Source of the DNA: Rotaria macrura | Taxonomy: Eukaryota > Rotifera > Eurotatoria > Philodinida > Philodinidae | Length of the DNA: 64,000 nt | Assembly (NCBI GenBank): GCA_900239685.1 | Contig: OENT01000447.1 | Location: 1-64,000, forward strand | Direction: 5' to 3' | Shown here: piece after piece, positions 37,701 to 49,585 of the stretch | How positions within the stretch are numbered: the stretch's first letter is position 1 | Layout of the letters: the number at the start of each line of letters is the position of its first letter | Notes under the pieces: model-generated | The model's input: the letters and a program-made list of their open reading frames with translations, nothing else | Database searches by the model: none | What the model was told of the DNA's origin: nothing | Translations under genes and position numbers: made by a program

Positions 37701-40471
37701 TTTGAACAAGAAGAAGATACGTTTCATTTTTATGCACGATGAATCATTCAAACACAATCGAGGTTGTTATGAAAACTTTTAATTTCACCTTTGCAATCAA
37801 GATACTTCTATAACTACTGCGCAAATAGATTATGTTCCGTATTATATAGTTAGTACGTATCAGTTGATATAGATTCTGATATACGAAATCGTCGCAACTA
37901 AATATTAAGAAAAAACGAAGAAATTTTTGTCGTTTTCTTTTGAAATCATAAATCAAGATTTATGAATCGTTTCAATCCGATGATGAACAATTTTAAAATA
38001 GGGAGTTTCAATCAATGACTCGAAAACGTTTCAAGAATAAGTGTGAAGGACTAATCAATTGATGGCTTCTTCATATTTATTTGATCTCGTAGTAATAAAG
38101 TATCATAAAAGAAAAGTTGGAAATCGTATTACGCTAATAATTAAACGTATTTACAAGGTTTCTCTGAAGCTCTTAAGCAATCATAAAAATTCAGGATTCT
38201 CGTTTGCTGTAAAAATGAATTTTTTTTTCTTTTTTTATTTCGATACATTATTGCACCTGTTTAGTTTTAAACTAATACGAAATTTCCGATCGATGGATAA
38301 AAAAAACTGTGAAGTGCATAAAGGATGTCGAAATAGAAATTATATTTTTCTTATCGCATACTGGTAGCTTGTTGAATGACAAATAAGCTTTTCAATGCAT
38401 ACATAACTTGTCGATACCATTTCTTAAGAGATCTAAGTGTAGAAACTTCAAACTTTGCCTGTTATATTGTTTTTATTTGTGTTTTTCAGTCGATATGAGT
38501 TCATTGAAATTTTCGTGCAGCGAAACGATTCTGATTTCTATTTACTTTTATTTGACTTATTTAACATCGTTATGATTGTCGAAATTCGTGCATTTCTCCC
38601 ACGTACCTCGTGACAATATCGAACACATACCTAGTTCATATCACCGTATGATTAGAATTGAATCAGTTCTGAAATTTCTAGATTCGTGCCAAGTCAGCTC
38701 CTCTTTACTCAACTAGAAGATCGTTCTATTGGTTGGCATCGATAATAAGTTCTAGTACGCAAAATTAGATGTCATATGTCTTGTTCTCGTAGTCGATTTT
38801 TCAAAAAAACTATGTAGTAAACTAAATTTTTACTTGTACTCATTTGGAAACTTATATATCCTCCTTGTGACGTAACTTTTCTTGGTAGTCTTCAAAAATA
38901 TAATTTATCCAAAGGTTACTCTACCGAGTTATGATATCATTCAATGATGTGTTCGACTTTTCGATAATTTCGTTTCATTATTACTTTCATTGAAGATAAA
39001 CTTTAATTTACTCGCATTTAAATTAATTTCATCCCAAATTTAAAAAAACACAACTAATTTTCAGTATCTTTGAATATCATTCAAGTTGATCGAAATCGAA
39101 AAGCAAAAAATTAAAACCAGAAACCATCAGTATCAAGATAATATGTTTATTTGTACTCTTATGTACGGTTACGGACTATAACATGTTTAGGATTCAACCA
39201 TGGTGAGCTCCATTTCTTTTGAATGCTTTGTATTTCACATAAATATTGCTGAAGATATATTTTAACAATTGCATTAAAATTAAGAACTTCTACAGTCATT
39301 TTTCTATTGAAAGTTACAAATTTTCAAAAATGCAGAGCTGAGGCAATGGTCGGACGTCCTCTGGTCTTTCACATGGGCACATCCCTGAATATTCTTTATG
39401 AATAATCTCAATCATGTTCTGTCAGATGTATTTTATAGTGATATTAATTGTTACGTCCTCTCGAAAGTATTGAAGTTTTATTCCTGATTAGTTTCGGTTT
39501 ATCAAACTAAAATAGGATGATCATTGTAACGAAATTTGTTTCATTAGTAACAAATGTATGGAATGTATTCGAACTAAATGAGTAAATAAGCATGGATAGT
39601 AGAATATTGATTGAATTGTTTATATTAATCAAGTTTATTGAAGAAAGAATATAAAAATAGCTTTGTGTATTGTTAAACAAGTTCTTGTCAACTAGATAGA
39701 TGCAGATAAGCGTGTGTTGAAAATATTTATTGTATTTTTCAAATGAAAAAAATGTCCAATGGCACAATTCAAACATATGTAAATACTTCAAAGGAAATAA
39801 TAAAGAGGAATGGAAAAGTTTTGAGTTTATTTGTAAGAGTAAAATTCAAGTAACATGAAATTTAATAATCAATTACAATGCTAACTGAATAGGAAATCAA
39901 TATATTCATAATGTTTCTTTTTTCTTATTTCAAAATCTTATTTTCATTTGTAGATACTCGACGAAAAAATCAATCAAAATAAAAAGGTCATAAAAGTGTG
40001 CTGAAGATTTCTTAATTAGAATGAATAGTTTTTGTTAATTTCTTTTTCTTTTTAGTTTAATTAATAATCATGATTCAAAAGTGTCACTAATGATAATCAG
40101 CAAATCAAAGTTCGATGTATTTGTTAAATCTATTCAATATGAATTCAACATTGATTTTTACATGAATAATTCTAGTTGATCGACACAAGAAAGAAAAATA
40201 CACAATAAAACATGAACTGAAATTTATAATATGATTTCATTATTTTTCTTTCTGTAAAACCTTACCCTAACATCATTTTTTATTGATTTTCAAACAATAA
40301 AATAAAAGGATCCCATTCATCAGAGTCACATGGGTTTGTTCTTTGTCAATCAAAATGAAAATGAAACAAAATAAAGATTGTTTTTCTTTTGTTCAGCAAG
40401 GAAACTACTCCACTTTCAAGGTAGGTGAATAATTGTTGAAAATAGAATATATTATATCATAGTTCTTTTTG

Positions 40472-40494
40472 TATATATATATATATATATATAT
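40472..40494. repeat. (TA)n microsatellite upstream of the Rho gene
   Basis: A run of alternating T and A located roughly 340 bp before the Rho start codon. It is probably neutral, though it lies in the likely promoter area. Confidence 0.85.
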
Positions 40495-40829
40495 TTATAT
40501 AATACAATCAGAGTATTGCTAACTAAACTTATAACTGTCTTCTTCTCTTCATCTGTTTGCTGAAAGAGAACGAAAAAAAAAGATTGAATCAAATCAATGT
40601 GGACTCAGGTTTTTTTCTTTTTTCGTTCGCTTCGTTTCTTTATTCTGATCATGTTATCAAAAAAAATGACGTTCTTTCAAAGTCGAACATACACGTAGTC
40701 ATTTGTTCGAGCCGTTTTTTTTTTTCGTTTTTACCTTTTACTTTGACGATGCCATTCATTACATCGAATGTATATAGCGAAGACAGGAGGAAAAAAATAA
40801 CAATAAATGTAAATCTTACTCATTTTTAG

Positions 40830-41509
40830 ATGGCGACTAATCATGTTAATCGAAGCATTCGAAAACACAGAAAATTAGTTATTGTTGGAGATGGTATGTG
40901 TGGTAAAACATGTCTATTATTTGCTTTTAAAGATGATCGATTTATTCCTGCGCATGATGCAACAATTTTCGATACATACGTAGCTGATATTCAAGTCGAT
41001 GGAAAAACGGTTAGTTGATAAATATCATCTCTCTTCTTTGTTCTTGAAATATAATGAACACTGTTCTATATTTCAAATAGATTGATCTAGCTCTTTTTGA
41101 TACAGCTGGTCAAGAAGATTATGATCGTCTTCGTCCATTATCATATCCTGATACAAATGTTATTCTTATATGTTTCAGCGTCGATTGTCCTGTATCAGCT
41201 ACGAGTGTTATTGAAAAATGGGTACCCGAAATTCGACACTTTTGTGGTCAATGTCCAGTAATATTAGTTGCATGTAAAAAAGATCTACGAACAGAACCAC
41301 AAGTAATTGCAAAATTAAAACAAGATGGTGAAAAACCGGTGACAACAGAAGTTGGAAAACGTATAGCAGCAGAAATCAAAGCCGATGCTTATATGGAATG
41401 TTCAGCGAAAACTCGTGAAGGCGTACAAGATTTATTTATTCAAGCGGCACGTTTATCGCTAAAAAATCGATCACATGGAAAACCACATCGGCATTGTGTA
41501 CTGTATTAA
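40830..41509 (+). CDS. Rho-family small GTPase with CAAX box
   Basis: Two exons, 40830-41009 and 41081-41509, are joined across a 71-bp intron (ACG|GTTAGT ... AAATAG|ATT, phase 0) and encode 202 residues. All G motifs are present: P-loop GDGMCGKT, switch I with the Mg-binding Thr in [35 protein letters not shown] (switch II with the catalytic Gln), and CKKDLR in the position of the usual NKKD/TKxD guanine motif. Near the end is MECSAKT. The tail is basic and ends CVLY, a CAAX prenylation signal, so the protein should cycle on membranes and control actin. P-loop Met in GDGMCGKT and Cys in CKKD differ from RhoA (GDGACGKT, NKKD) and may alter nucleotide affinity. The N-terminus carries about 10 extra residues. 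Two decayed relatives lie within 3.2 kb downstream. Confidence 0.93.
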
Positions 41510-42346
41510 AATGAAATGTTCCATTTCTTTTGCTTTCCAATCATTGATTATATTCTATGAAATAATTTATCATATAATCATGAAAGTATCATGAACAATA
41601 CTGGTGATACAATATGTTTTTGCGTTTTTTTTTCTCGAATAGATCCGTCAGAATGTTTATCATTTAAATATATATCATGATTATTCTTTAAATGATCTGT
41701 TTTGCACATGTTCGTTAGGTAGATAGAAAACACGTTGAATGAGTGTTGTCTCATTTCATATGTGATTAAGAGCTCGATTACACGAACAACTTTAGAAGGT
41801 CGATAGTCGAAGTTGTTGAATAAATACATAGAAAAATACAGTATATCTATAAGAAGAAAACAAAGTATTTCATTGGTAAGATTTTCTTCTATTGTTCTCA
41901 ATGTGTTATAATCGTTTAGACCATATCTAGACAATGTTCAGTTTATTATATGCATTTCGTCTTCACAGATTATTTTTCATGGACTTCTCATGAATAACTG
42001 TTGTCATGTTCAACTCGTGATTTAAACTTTTAAGTGAAAGAAAACGATTCTACATATGTCAATGAATCACAAAAGAAAGCCAAAACTTGTTTTCATGACA
42101 TATGTGATAAGGCTGTTATCAAATATACTTGAAAAAATAATACTGGCAATATCTAGGAGTCATGATATAAAAGTCTTAATGAGACATTTGTTTTCTGCTT
42201 ATTGTGATTAGACATATTTGAAACGTAGTAAGTTCTGAAAATATAAATACCCAAATGAATCGAATATAACCTGTTGAAAAATATTTAATATAAATAGAAA
42301 CTTTCCTGATACTTTGAAAAAAGTCTTTTTCTATTATTGTTCTAGG
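41510..42346. other. Spacer between the Rho gene and its first decayed copy
   Basis: About 840 bp of A+T-rich DNA that contains no recognised gene. Presumably it includes the 3' UTR of the Rho gene. A minus-strand open frame at 41578-41934 overlaps it but matches nothing. Confidence 0.4.
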
Positions 42347-42700
42347 ATGTCCGATTTTCCTTATCGACCTCTTCGCATGCCTAAAAAGTTAATGATTGTA
42401 TGGGTGATCCCATGTGTGGTAAAACACCTCTATTGCTTGCTTTTAAGGATGACCGATTCTTTCCTATGTCTGATGCCACCTCTGTTCAATCGCATGGCAT
42501 GAATATATCAGTAGAGAAAAAGATAGTAATACAATAGAATATTCATATATTTTTGATAAAAATTATCTACTTCATTTTTAGGTTAATTTTACTGTAACTG
42601 ATGTATCTGGCGTGGAAGAGTACGCTCATCTTCGCGTTTAAATTTTTATCCTGACGCACATATTGTTTTTAGACACTTTAAAAAAAAAGGATATTATGAC
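42347..42700 (+). pseudogene. Decayed Rho GTPase copy, 5' part
   Basis: Beginning at an ATG, the sequence parallels the intact Rho exon 1: MPKKLMIV, a one-base frameshift, then GDPMCGKTPLLLAFKDDRF and F-DAT-like residues. A GT...AG intron follows at the same place, then VNFTVTDVSGVEEYAHLR (compare [18 protein letters not shown]), a second frameshift and FYPDAHIV. The Gln of switch II is replaced and the Thr of DTAG is changed. With two frameshifts and no 3' half it cannot make a GTPase. It is clearly more diverged from the intact gene than the second copy. Confidence 0.8.
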
Positions 42701-43620
42701 TTAAGTGGTTGAAAGAAATCGACCTCCACATTATTTATGTTAACAGAAGATTAAGGTTGGATAGACCGAGCCTCACTTTCTCTCCTTTCCTTCAGTCTGC
42801 TATTGCTCGCTTCAGAAATTTATTATGTTTTTATACGTAACACACATTTCGTTAAAAGTTATCAGCAAACGGTAGTGGGCATCTTATCGAGTACGGCAGC
42901 ACATCAAATTTCCTACCAAGGCCAATGGTTCCAGAGAACGGATATCACAGAAACCGTCAGGACACTACAGAATAATTCATTGTATACTGCTAAAGAACAC
43001 AAGACATTGGTCGCAATCTACTGGATAAAAATCTGTAAATTGTCTGATAGATTAGTAATCAGCTATCACAAAAAACTCGAATGCTGTGGAAAAAAATCAT
43101 TATCAAGACTTCAGCAAAATTCGACTATTTTCGTATATTCCTGAAAAATTATCCATGAGTTTTTCGAAATTTATATCCATATCACGTTGAATAGACACAA
43201 AGGTAAAGATTGTTCAAACAACTGGCCATCGTAGAATTTAGAATCGTTTCTCCAAGCGACTTCACTTTTGAAAATGTACCGTAACAGATTTTTGAAGACT
43301 GTGGTATTTTTAATACCCTTTTCTATAACGTTCACCAGAACTGAAAATGCTTCTACAAGTGAATGATGAATCATGATCTAAGTCGGTAGTAATAGTTAAT
43401 GATTTATTGAGTAGCATAGTTTTCACTACCATTAACGGATTAGCTATACTGATTAGCGTTTTCGATATGGATTAATCTTTCGGTAATGTAAAATAGCTCT
43501 CGATTACATTTAGTAATTTTCACATTCAGCTTCAATAATGAAAAATACCAAGTACTGAACTATGAATGCTTTTCATTTATTTTGATTCCAAACAACGTGT
43601 CTCTAATTTTATATTATGGC
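42701..43620. other. Spacer between Rho fragments
   Basis: About 0.9 kb that has no recognised gene. A plus-strand frame at 42803-43144 (TTG start, 113 codons) is the longest but resembles no family I know. Confidence 0.35.
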
Positions 43621-43857
43621 TTAGGGTCGGGACTGAGCAACCTCCTTCCAACTGACTTCCTTAGCAGCGCCTCTCTTCCACAAGACAGACTTGGATTGAG
43701 GTAGGTGGATAGCATGAACTTCACCAATATGACTTCCATCAATAGGAGACTCGCTAATTGGCCGAAGCGCACTTAAATTTCGCTAAAATCCAAGTCGATT
43801 AAACCCAAATTAATAGGTATTATTGTTTACCTTCTCCCCCCTCTCTTCTTGCTCACC
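43621..43857 (-). CDS. Possible terminal exon of an unidentified gene
   Basis: On the minus strand a frame from 43782 to the TAA at 43621 (53 residues, RNLSALRPISESPIDG ... SWKEVAQSRP) has clearly coding-like composition. It is preceded by a TTTTAG acceptor. About 75 bp further upstream there is a strong AAG|GTGAGC donor (43858/43857) after a frame reading YNRLANK, and the two join in phase 0. I could not find the remaining exons or name the protein. It may be the 3' end of a decayed gene lying between the two Rho fragments. Confidence 0.28.
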
Positions 43858-44199
43858 TTATTGGCCAGCCTGTTGTACGAATTAGAAAGACGAAGGAGAA
43901 AAATAATAATATTTCCAAATTAGATTCAGTGTCAAATGAAGAAATGGTTATGCTTTTTCTCCTACATATGTATATTCGAATAAAATTAGCACCAAACTTC
44001 ATATGAATTCTATATTAATATTATTCTATCAAAGCTGCCGGAAGTTCACCTAACCTTCGTCAGCGAACGATCTGGAATTGTACTACTAAAGCATCGAATT
44101 TTCTTCATTGGTGAATGTTCTATCGCGAAATTCCAAGACCTTGACGCGACCGAGAAAGATCAATCCAAATCAAGAGGATTTAAAACGAATGAAGTAGAC

Positions 44200-44535
44200 G
44201 TCAGAGAGGCTACTTTTTGGCAGGACACCCCTTACGATTGTTTTTTTACTTGTTTCGATGTTAGTAGACCAACATCTACCAACAATTTAATTGAAAAATG
44301 GGAATCGGAAATTCGACACTTTAACGGTCAATGTCCAGTAATATTAGTTGCATGTAAAAAAGATCTACGAACAGAACCACAAGTAATTGCAAAATTAAAA
44401 TAAGACGGTGAAAAACTGGTGATCACAGAAGTTGGAAAACGTATAGCAGCAGAAATCAAAGCCGATACTTATATGGAATGTTCAGTGAAAACTCGTGAAG
44501 GCGTACAAGAATTTATTTTATTCAAGCAGTAAATC
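44200..44535 (+). pseudogene. Decayed Rho GTPase copy, 3' part, near-identical to the intact gene
   Basis: From about 44250 the frame parallels exon 2 of the intact Rho (CFDVSRPTSTNNLIEKW against [17 protein letters not shown]). From about 44327 to 44515 it is almost identical at the DNA level, including a perfect run of roughly 70 bases. A CAA codon of the intact gene has become TAA at 44401-44403, and an extra base near 44512 shifts the frame; the CAAX tail is absent. The frame stays open for some 120 codons before the stop, but the part before 44200 shows no Rho similarity. The sharp change in divergence suggests a recent gene-conversion tract from the intact gene or a young partial duplication. 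Confidence 0.8.
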
Positions 44536-47500
44536 TATGTTGATATGTAGTTAGCATGTCTATCAAACATTGATTCTTATGAGTTACTCTACTTAAACTT
44601 CAAAGTAGATTAAAATTGATTACGTAGATCTATTTCGATACGACTTCTTGTTTGTATGATTCTGGTGTCATACTTATTTTGTTCCTATATGTTTGTTTAA
44701 ATTGTATCATTACTTGAACAATTGTAATGAAAATTTTAAAATTTTCCATGAGTCATAATTGTTTTGCATCAAAGAATTCAGATACTAAATATACTTTTTC
44801 CCCTCTGACGTGTGCCAAGAAACTATTATCAAATAGGTATTCGTTTGCTTGAATTTTTACTCGTCGTAGATAAGGTGCATCAATAGTTTGTTGAGTTTTA
44901 TTTGTTTGCCTTTTAACGTCTTTATTGATCAAGTACAACATGCAAATATATAAATAAGAGAACAACTTCCTAGTAATACGATTTTTCGATTTTACTAACT
45001 AGCATTCGATTTTAAATAAAAAAATTTTGAAAAATGACATCAACTTTATGCGTGTTAAAAGAGCGGCTTCTGCAATCATTTGAATTGCTCATCGAAATTT
45101 CGAAATAAAATTAAACCGATTATTCATTGTTAATCAACCGTAACAGTACATTATCTGACGAAAACTTGTTACAAATGAATGATCATTTGAATTTCTCATC
45201 TTGTTGATTTCTAGCTTCAGGACTATCATGGCAATCGAAGTAACAAATGGATTTATTTCCACAGCACGCAATCACAGGCGACACCTTATTTGTTTTTCAG
45301 AGAAGAAAAGTTGAAGATTGTTTGTAACTGTTGAATAAAAACGTGATGCTGATGTATCATTAGTTACTTGTCATTAGCTACGACTGTTTCTTTTAAATAA
45401 TGATTACTGGTTAGATATACAAACACTATTCATATTGATTGCCGATATTTACATACGTTAAAATATTGTGAGGGCGGGTTAGGTTTTATCGAAATTCTTT
45501 TCGCAATCGATCATTATATTCTTGAACAGATTCAGAACGTAGACCTCCAATGTGATTCTCATGATCAACAACAATATTGATCCATATGCTATTCAAATCA
45601 ATATGCAATCGTTGATGATATTTAAATTTTCTGACAAGTTTTCATTTCCGTAATGTCTTCTAGTCTCTTCATTGATCAATAATATAGAAAAATTCTTTGA
45701 GAAAAAGTAAACGAGCGTTTTTTTTAGGTCTTCAAAACATTCAGTGGGTTGCTTTTCTTCGAAAGTACTACTTTTATATTAGGAATCTCAGTTTCGAGTT
45801 CCATTTCCAAGAACGTGAATACGGGCGCGTTAGCAAGAATCCTTAACGACTTCCTGCTAACTAGAAGCAAAATCAAACTACAGGTGATTAGAAACTCAGA
45901 GGTGTCTGAAAATGGATTTAAAATGGGTTCGCGTTCGTCAAGAATGGAACTCACGCGAACTGTGACACCCCTTTATTAAAACATGCTCTCTTTTAAATAC
46001 TGCTAATCTTTTTGTGTACTCAAAAAGTGAGTACACTCTAGAATCGGTCAGTGTGTCCGGCCGTCCGGCCGTTAACACGATAACTCTTTACAAATACATT
46101 CGATTGAGCTGAAATTTTGTGCACAGAATTGTCTGATAAATATCTCAGTTGAGTTCGAAGATGAGAAGGATCCGGCAAGAAATGGCTGAGTTATCGAAAA
46201 AAATTTCATTTTTCACCAAGCAATCCGTGAGGGGTGTTCCAGGATTTTTTGCAAAAAAAACTTTTTTCTCAGAATTATCCACAACGTATATAAATCGACT
46301 CAGTTTTTAACGCTGATTCCGAATCTGATATTAGTTTCGAACCAAATCGAGCTTTCCAAAAGAACATTGGCTGCAAAAAGGTCCCGAAATAAACAAAAAC
46401 TACATCTAGAAACGAAATTGCATAGATATGTCTGAGATGGTCAATAGTTTTGGAGTTTCCCAAAAAGGTTTACCAAGATACTTCTTCCGTGCACACATTC
46501 TATAATGACTGATTTGTCTCATTCACTTTTTGAAGTACACATAACTCTCGGACATAAGTCCGAAGTTTTCACATTTATTTTAATGAGCATCAATCAGCCG
46601 TTGATACACGTTAAATAGTTCTGTCAATTTTTGTTCTAAATTCTATCACTTACAACTAAGCGGTTACATCCGTCGTGAGCAACTATCCACCTCTCATTTT
46701 AAAACACAGGAAGAGAAGAGGCATGATTTCTTGATGATATCTATACAATTAGAAACTTCTTACGAGAAGACCTCGATATTAGGTATCTTGTTGCATTGCC
46801 TTTAATCCCATGAAATTTTATAATGACGATTGGCAAACAAATGCAATATCATTTTATGAACTCAAAAAAAATTGTTGATTTTGTAGATTTTTTAAAGATA
46901 GAAATAATGATATAAAGAGAAGTTAGTACGAAATTAGTTATTATCATTAGTTCTATTTGTGATAAAACAATAATGACTGTTCTCGTTTACAAGAAGTCAA
47001 TCTAAGAGGGAATGATGTTCGATCTGATTTTTAACAAACCAATTATTTCAATGTATTAAGTGATCACGACAAGTACGTCTTCATCGTTAATGATGTACAT
47101 AGTAAGATTAGTTGAAACATCAGTACCTAAATGGGAAGACAACAAGCATAACTAATCATAGTTGATTCTCACCAGAAATGTTCAGTGGTTTTTTTCTACA
47201 TAGTTACATAATAGTACAAACAATGATTTATTTGTTCTCTTCTATGATTCTGCTGTTTGTCAATGGAAATTCAAACTTCCACTTTGTGCCGTCACACGAC
47301 CTCTTTTCACATTTCATGATTTGTTTAGAAATTAAAACCAATGGAATTATTGGTTAGGTAAATTGAAAACATTCAACAATAACAGACGTCAATATTTCAC
47401 AAACGACACTGAACTATTCTCCTATAAGATGACTACATTTCATCTAAATAAATTTCATTCGAAATTTATGATTTAGAGTGAAAATAATTATTTCGAAAAA

Positions 47501-48610
47501 TTATGAAATTTTATGTACTACTCTATTACGACAAAGTAGTTCCATCCGTATTGAAGCGAAAAGAAATTGAACGATAATTAAAATATTGTAATGCTTCTGA
47601 AAGAAAATGTTCCTATATCATAAAGTTGTACCACTCTAAAGAAATGAGAGATGCTTTGTTTTCATGCATAAAATTTGATTAGATAAAGCTTCGTAGTCAG
47701 ATTTTCATTTTAATGCGCGTCAGGAATTTTCTATTCCGATGACATACAACAAAAAAAAAGAAATTTATTAAAAGAAAAAGTATCATTTCTGTTTCGAATA
47801 TCATTCATGACATGTTCTGAGGAGATTTTATCAAGCTATTCGACTAGGATGAAGAAACTAAGTAAGAATTACAAAACTGACTATGTCTTATTTCTTAAGA
47901 AAATCGACATGATAAGATAGGCAGAATCGACTTTTTCAGGTGTTTCTACCAGAAAGAAATCTAATTCCAGTTATTCTACAATGTTTTCTAGATTGAAAAC
48001 TTCCAGAGTTGTTTCATTAGATCGCACTATTGAGCAATAATCAGTCGAAGCTACCGAAGTGGAAACATGTATTATACTAAACTTGAGTCTATTCACATTT
48101 TTCTAATGATATTCAATTAAATTTCTTCTTCAAAGATAGAAACGAAGGATACTAGTCATTGGACAAAAGTCTACAAAGATACTACACGGTCAACTTTGGT
48201 TGATTCTGAAGAATATTAGTTGATTTGATCTTATGCCTTTTATCGAACTCTGGAGCAATATGTTGAGTTGAATCTCGTTTTTATAAGTACTGAAATTTTA
48301 CACAATCAAAGTTTTGAACATTGTTTTTCATGTTTTATGATAAGTCAACATTACACAAGAAAGTTTTTAGTGAGAGTAGTTCATTAAAAATAAAAATTCT
48401 AACTATTCTAGTGCTAGCATAGGTTCTATATTGAAAATATCTCATATTTCAATAAATAATCATTAGATCATTCTAGAATTTCGTATTAATCATCTTATGA
48501 TTATCAGTAAGATCAAAAATCGTTTGTACATTTGTATTTGTTGTTCTTTTTTTCTATTAACTGATATATATATATATATATAAATGTGATCAATTTTAAG
48601 ATATGCTGAA
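44536..48610. other. Intergenic region with one inverted-end element
   Basis: No gene is recognised. The paired open frames on both strands at 45724-45979 are probably non-coding; this area holds a perfect 8-bp stem GTTCGCGT/ACGCGAAC at 45927-45960. The element at 46.0-46.5 kb is described separately. The rest is A+T-rich DNA, ending with an (AT)n tract at about 48564-48582, just upstream of the delta-tubulin-like gene. Confidence 0.4.
46013..46541. mobile_element. Non-autonomous element with inverted ends, about 530 bp
   Basis: The left end TGTGTACTCAAAAAGTGA (46013-46030) matches, with a one-base gap, the reverse complement of the right end TCACTTTTTGAAGTACACA (46523-46541). The left end also forms its own small hairpin (GTGTACTC/GAGTACAC). 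Inside are a GTCCGGCCGTCCGGCCG block and text such as GAGCTGAAATTTTGTGCACA. No transposase frame is present and no clear target duplication could be defined. A MITE-like element is the best description. Confidence 0.55.
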
Positions 48611-49585
48611 ATGTCTTTATTAATTTTGTCTTTTGATGTATCTTGCGATCATATCGGTAGTCATCTCTATAATATTTTGAACTCGTCATTATCATCGAAT
48701 TATCCTCATGTAGCTTCATTTTGCTCATCTAATCAATTATTTTCTTCATTAACAAATGACTATGAAAAAATCTTTTATAATTCTTTAAAAGAAGATTTTC
48801 TTTGTCATAATGATCTTCTCGGTTTTATTATTCTTATTGATATAGCAACAACAAATAAATTACATCTTCAAAATCTTCGATCTATAAGATCAATTCTACT
48901 ACATTTAAATAGGCAACATCCATTTCAACAAATACTTACATTTATTATTCATGCTAGTTCAATCAATCAATTGTATACATCATCATTGACATGTTTTAAT
49001 TTGAATCTACTATTCAATTCTATTTATCCATTTGTTAATGGTATTATTTTTAATAATATTGATCACATAAATGTCTATGAAACTTATCATAGAACAATTG
49101 CTTTTGAAATAGCTTCCATATTTCTTCCTATTACATCATTACGTGAAGATAAACAACGCATCAATAAAAGTGTTTGCATTGAATATCTACAATTTATTCA
49201 ACATTTACTTAGTAATCCAAATAAAAAAGTCTTAATCATGTTAAATACGAATATTAAAAAATTTCTAACTAATTCTTCTTATGCAACATTACTTATTCAA
49301 CGTGGAAAACCTTCATCATTAACGAATGATATTAAATTAAAAAATTTCGATACATGGAATTCATTGGAAAAAAATCGTGAACAATTACAATCAACTTTAA
49401 TTGTCAATAATAATCAATTCAATAATGAATTACTTCAAACATTAATTCTGCAACCATGTAGATTAAAAATCAATATGAACAAAGCTTATCTACATTGGTT
49501 AAGAAAAAGATTTGATATGAATCATCTTGAAGAACAATTAAACCAAGGAATTCTATTGTGTGATAGTATTATTTTCGATGAATAA
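48611..49585 (+). CDS. Highly divergent delta-tubulin-like protein lacking the GTP loop
   Basis: This single-exon gene encodes 324 residues, against about 450 for delta-tubulin. The N-terminus (LILSFDVSCDHIGSHLYNIL) keeps the spacing of the tubulin QxGQCGNQIG block, with Cys12 and IG retained. CHNDLLGFIILIDIATTNKL (65-84) sits where tubulins have the nucleotide-binding GGGTGSG loop, but the glycines are gone. ILTFIIHAS followed by CFNLNLLFNSIY (128-139) matches the PYNAxLxLxxL helix. AFEIASIFLPITS (164-176) resembles the delta-tubulin AHQLGSVFQPTYS segment. LLIQRGK (227-233), IVNNNQF and the terminal KAYLHWLRKRFDMNHLEEQ (291-309) match delta-tubulin strands and its C-terminal helix. Delta-tubulin supports triplet microtubules in centrioles and basal bodies; this form probably cannot bind GTP normally. 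Assignment rests on motif order only. The AATAAA signal overlaps the stop codon. Confidence 0.6.
   Translation: MSLLILSFDVSCDHIGSHLYNILNSSLSSNYPHVASFCSSNQLFSSLTNDYEKIFYNSLKEDFLCHNDLLGFIILIDIATTNKLHLQNLRSIRSILLHLNRQHPFQQILTFIIHASSINQLYTSSLTCFNLNLLFNSIYPFVNGIIFNNIDHINVYETYHRTIAFEIASIFLPITSLREDKQRINKSVCIEYLQFIQHLLSNPNKKVLIMLNTNIKKFLTNSSYATLLIQRGKPSSLTNDIKLKNFDTWNSLEKNREQLQSTLIVNNNQFNNELLQTLILQPCRLKINMNKAYLHWLRKRFDMNHLEEQLNQGILLCDSIIFDE

Larger units (their letters stand above)
28384..40829. other. 12.4-kb gene-poor region
   Basis: No family-level match was found in any frame. Frames considered include 29310-29507 (minus, ATG start, 65 codons, coding-like but unknown) and 34118-34630 (plus, starting MMVKFLILFFF, so signal-peptide-like, about 170 codons, with open frames on the opposite strand as well). 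Neither is convincing. A (GA)n tract lies at about 34715-34740 and a (TA)n tract at about 40472-40494, the latter some 340 bp before the Rho start codon. I see nothing else. Confidence 0.4.

Noticed and set aside
45724..45979. Overlapping 76-codon frames on both strands as a gene
   Set aside because: Both strands are open over the same stretch, neither has a recognisable domain, and a hairpin lies inside; likely chance.
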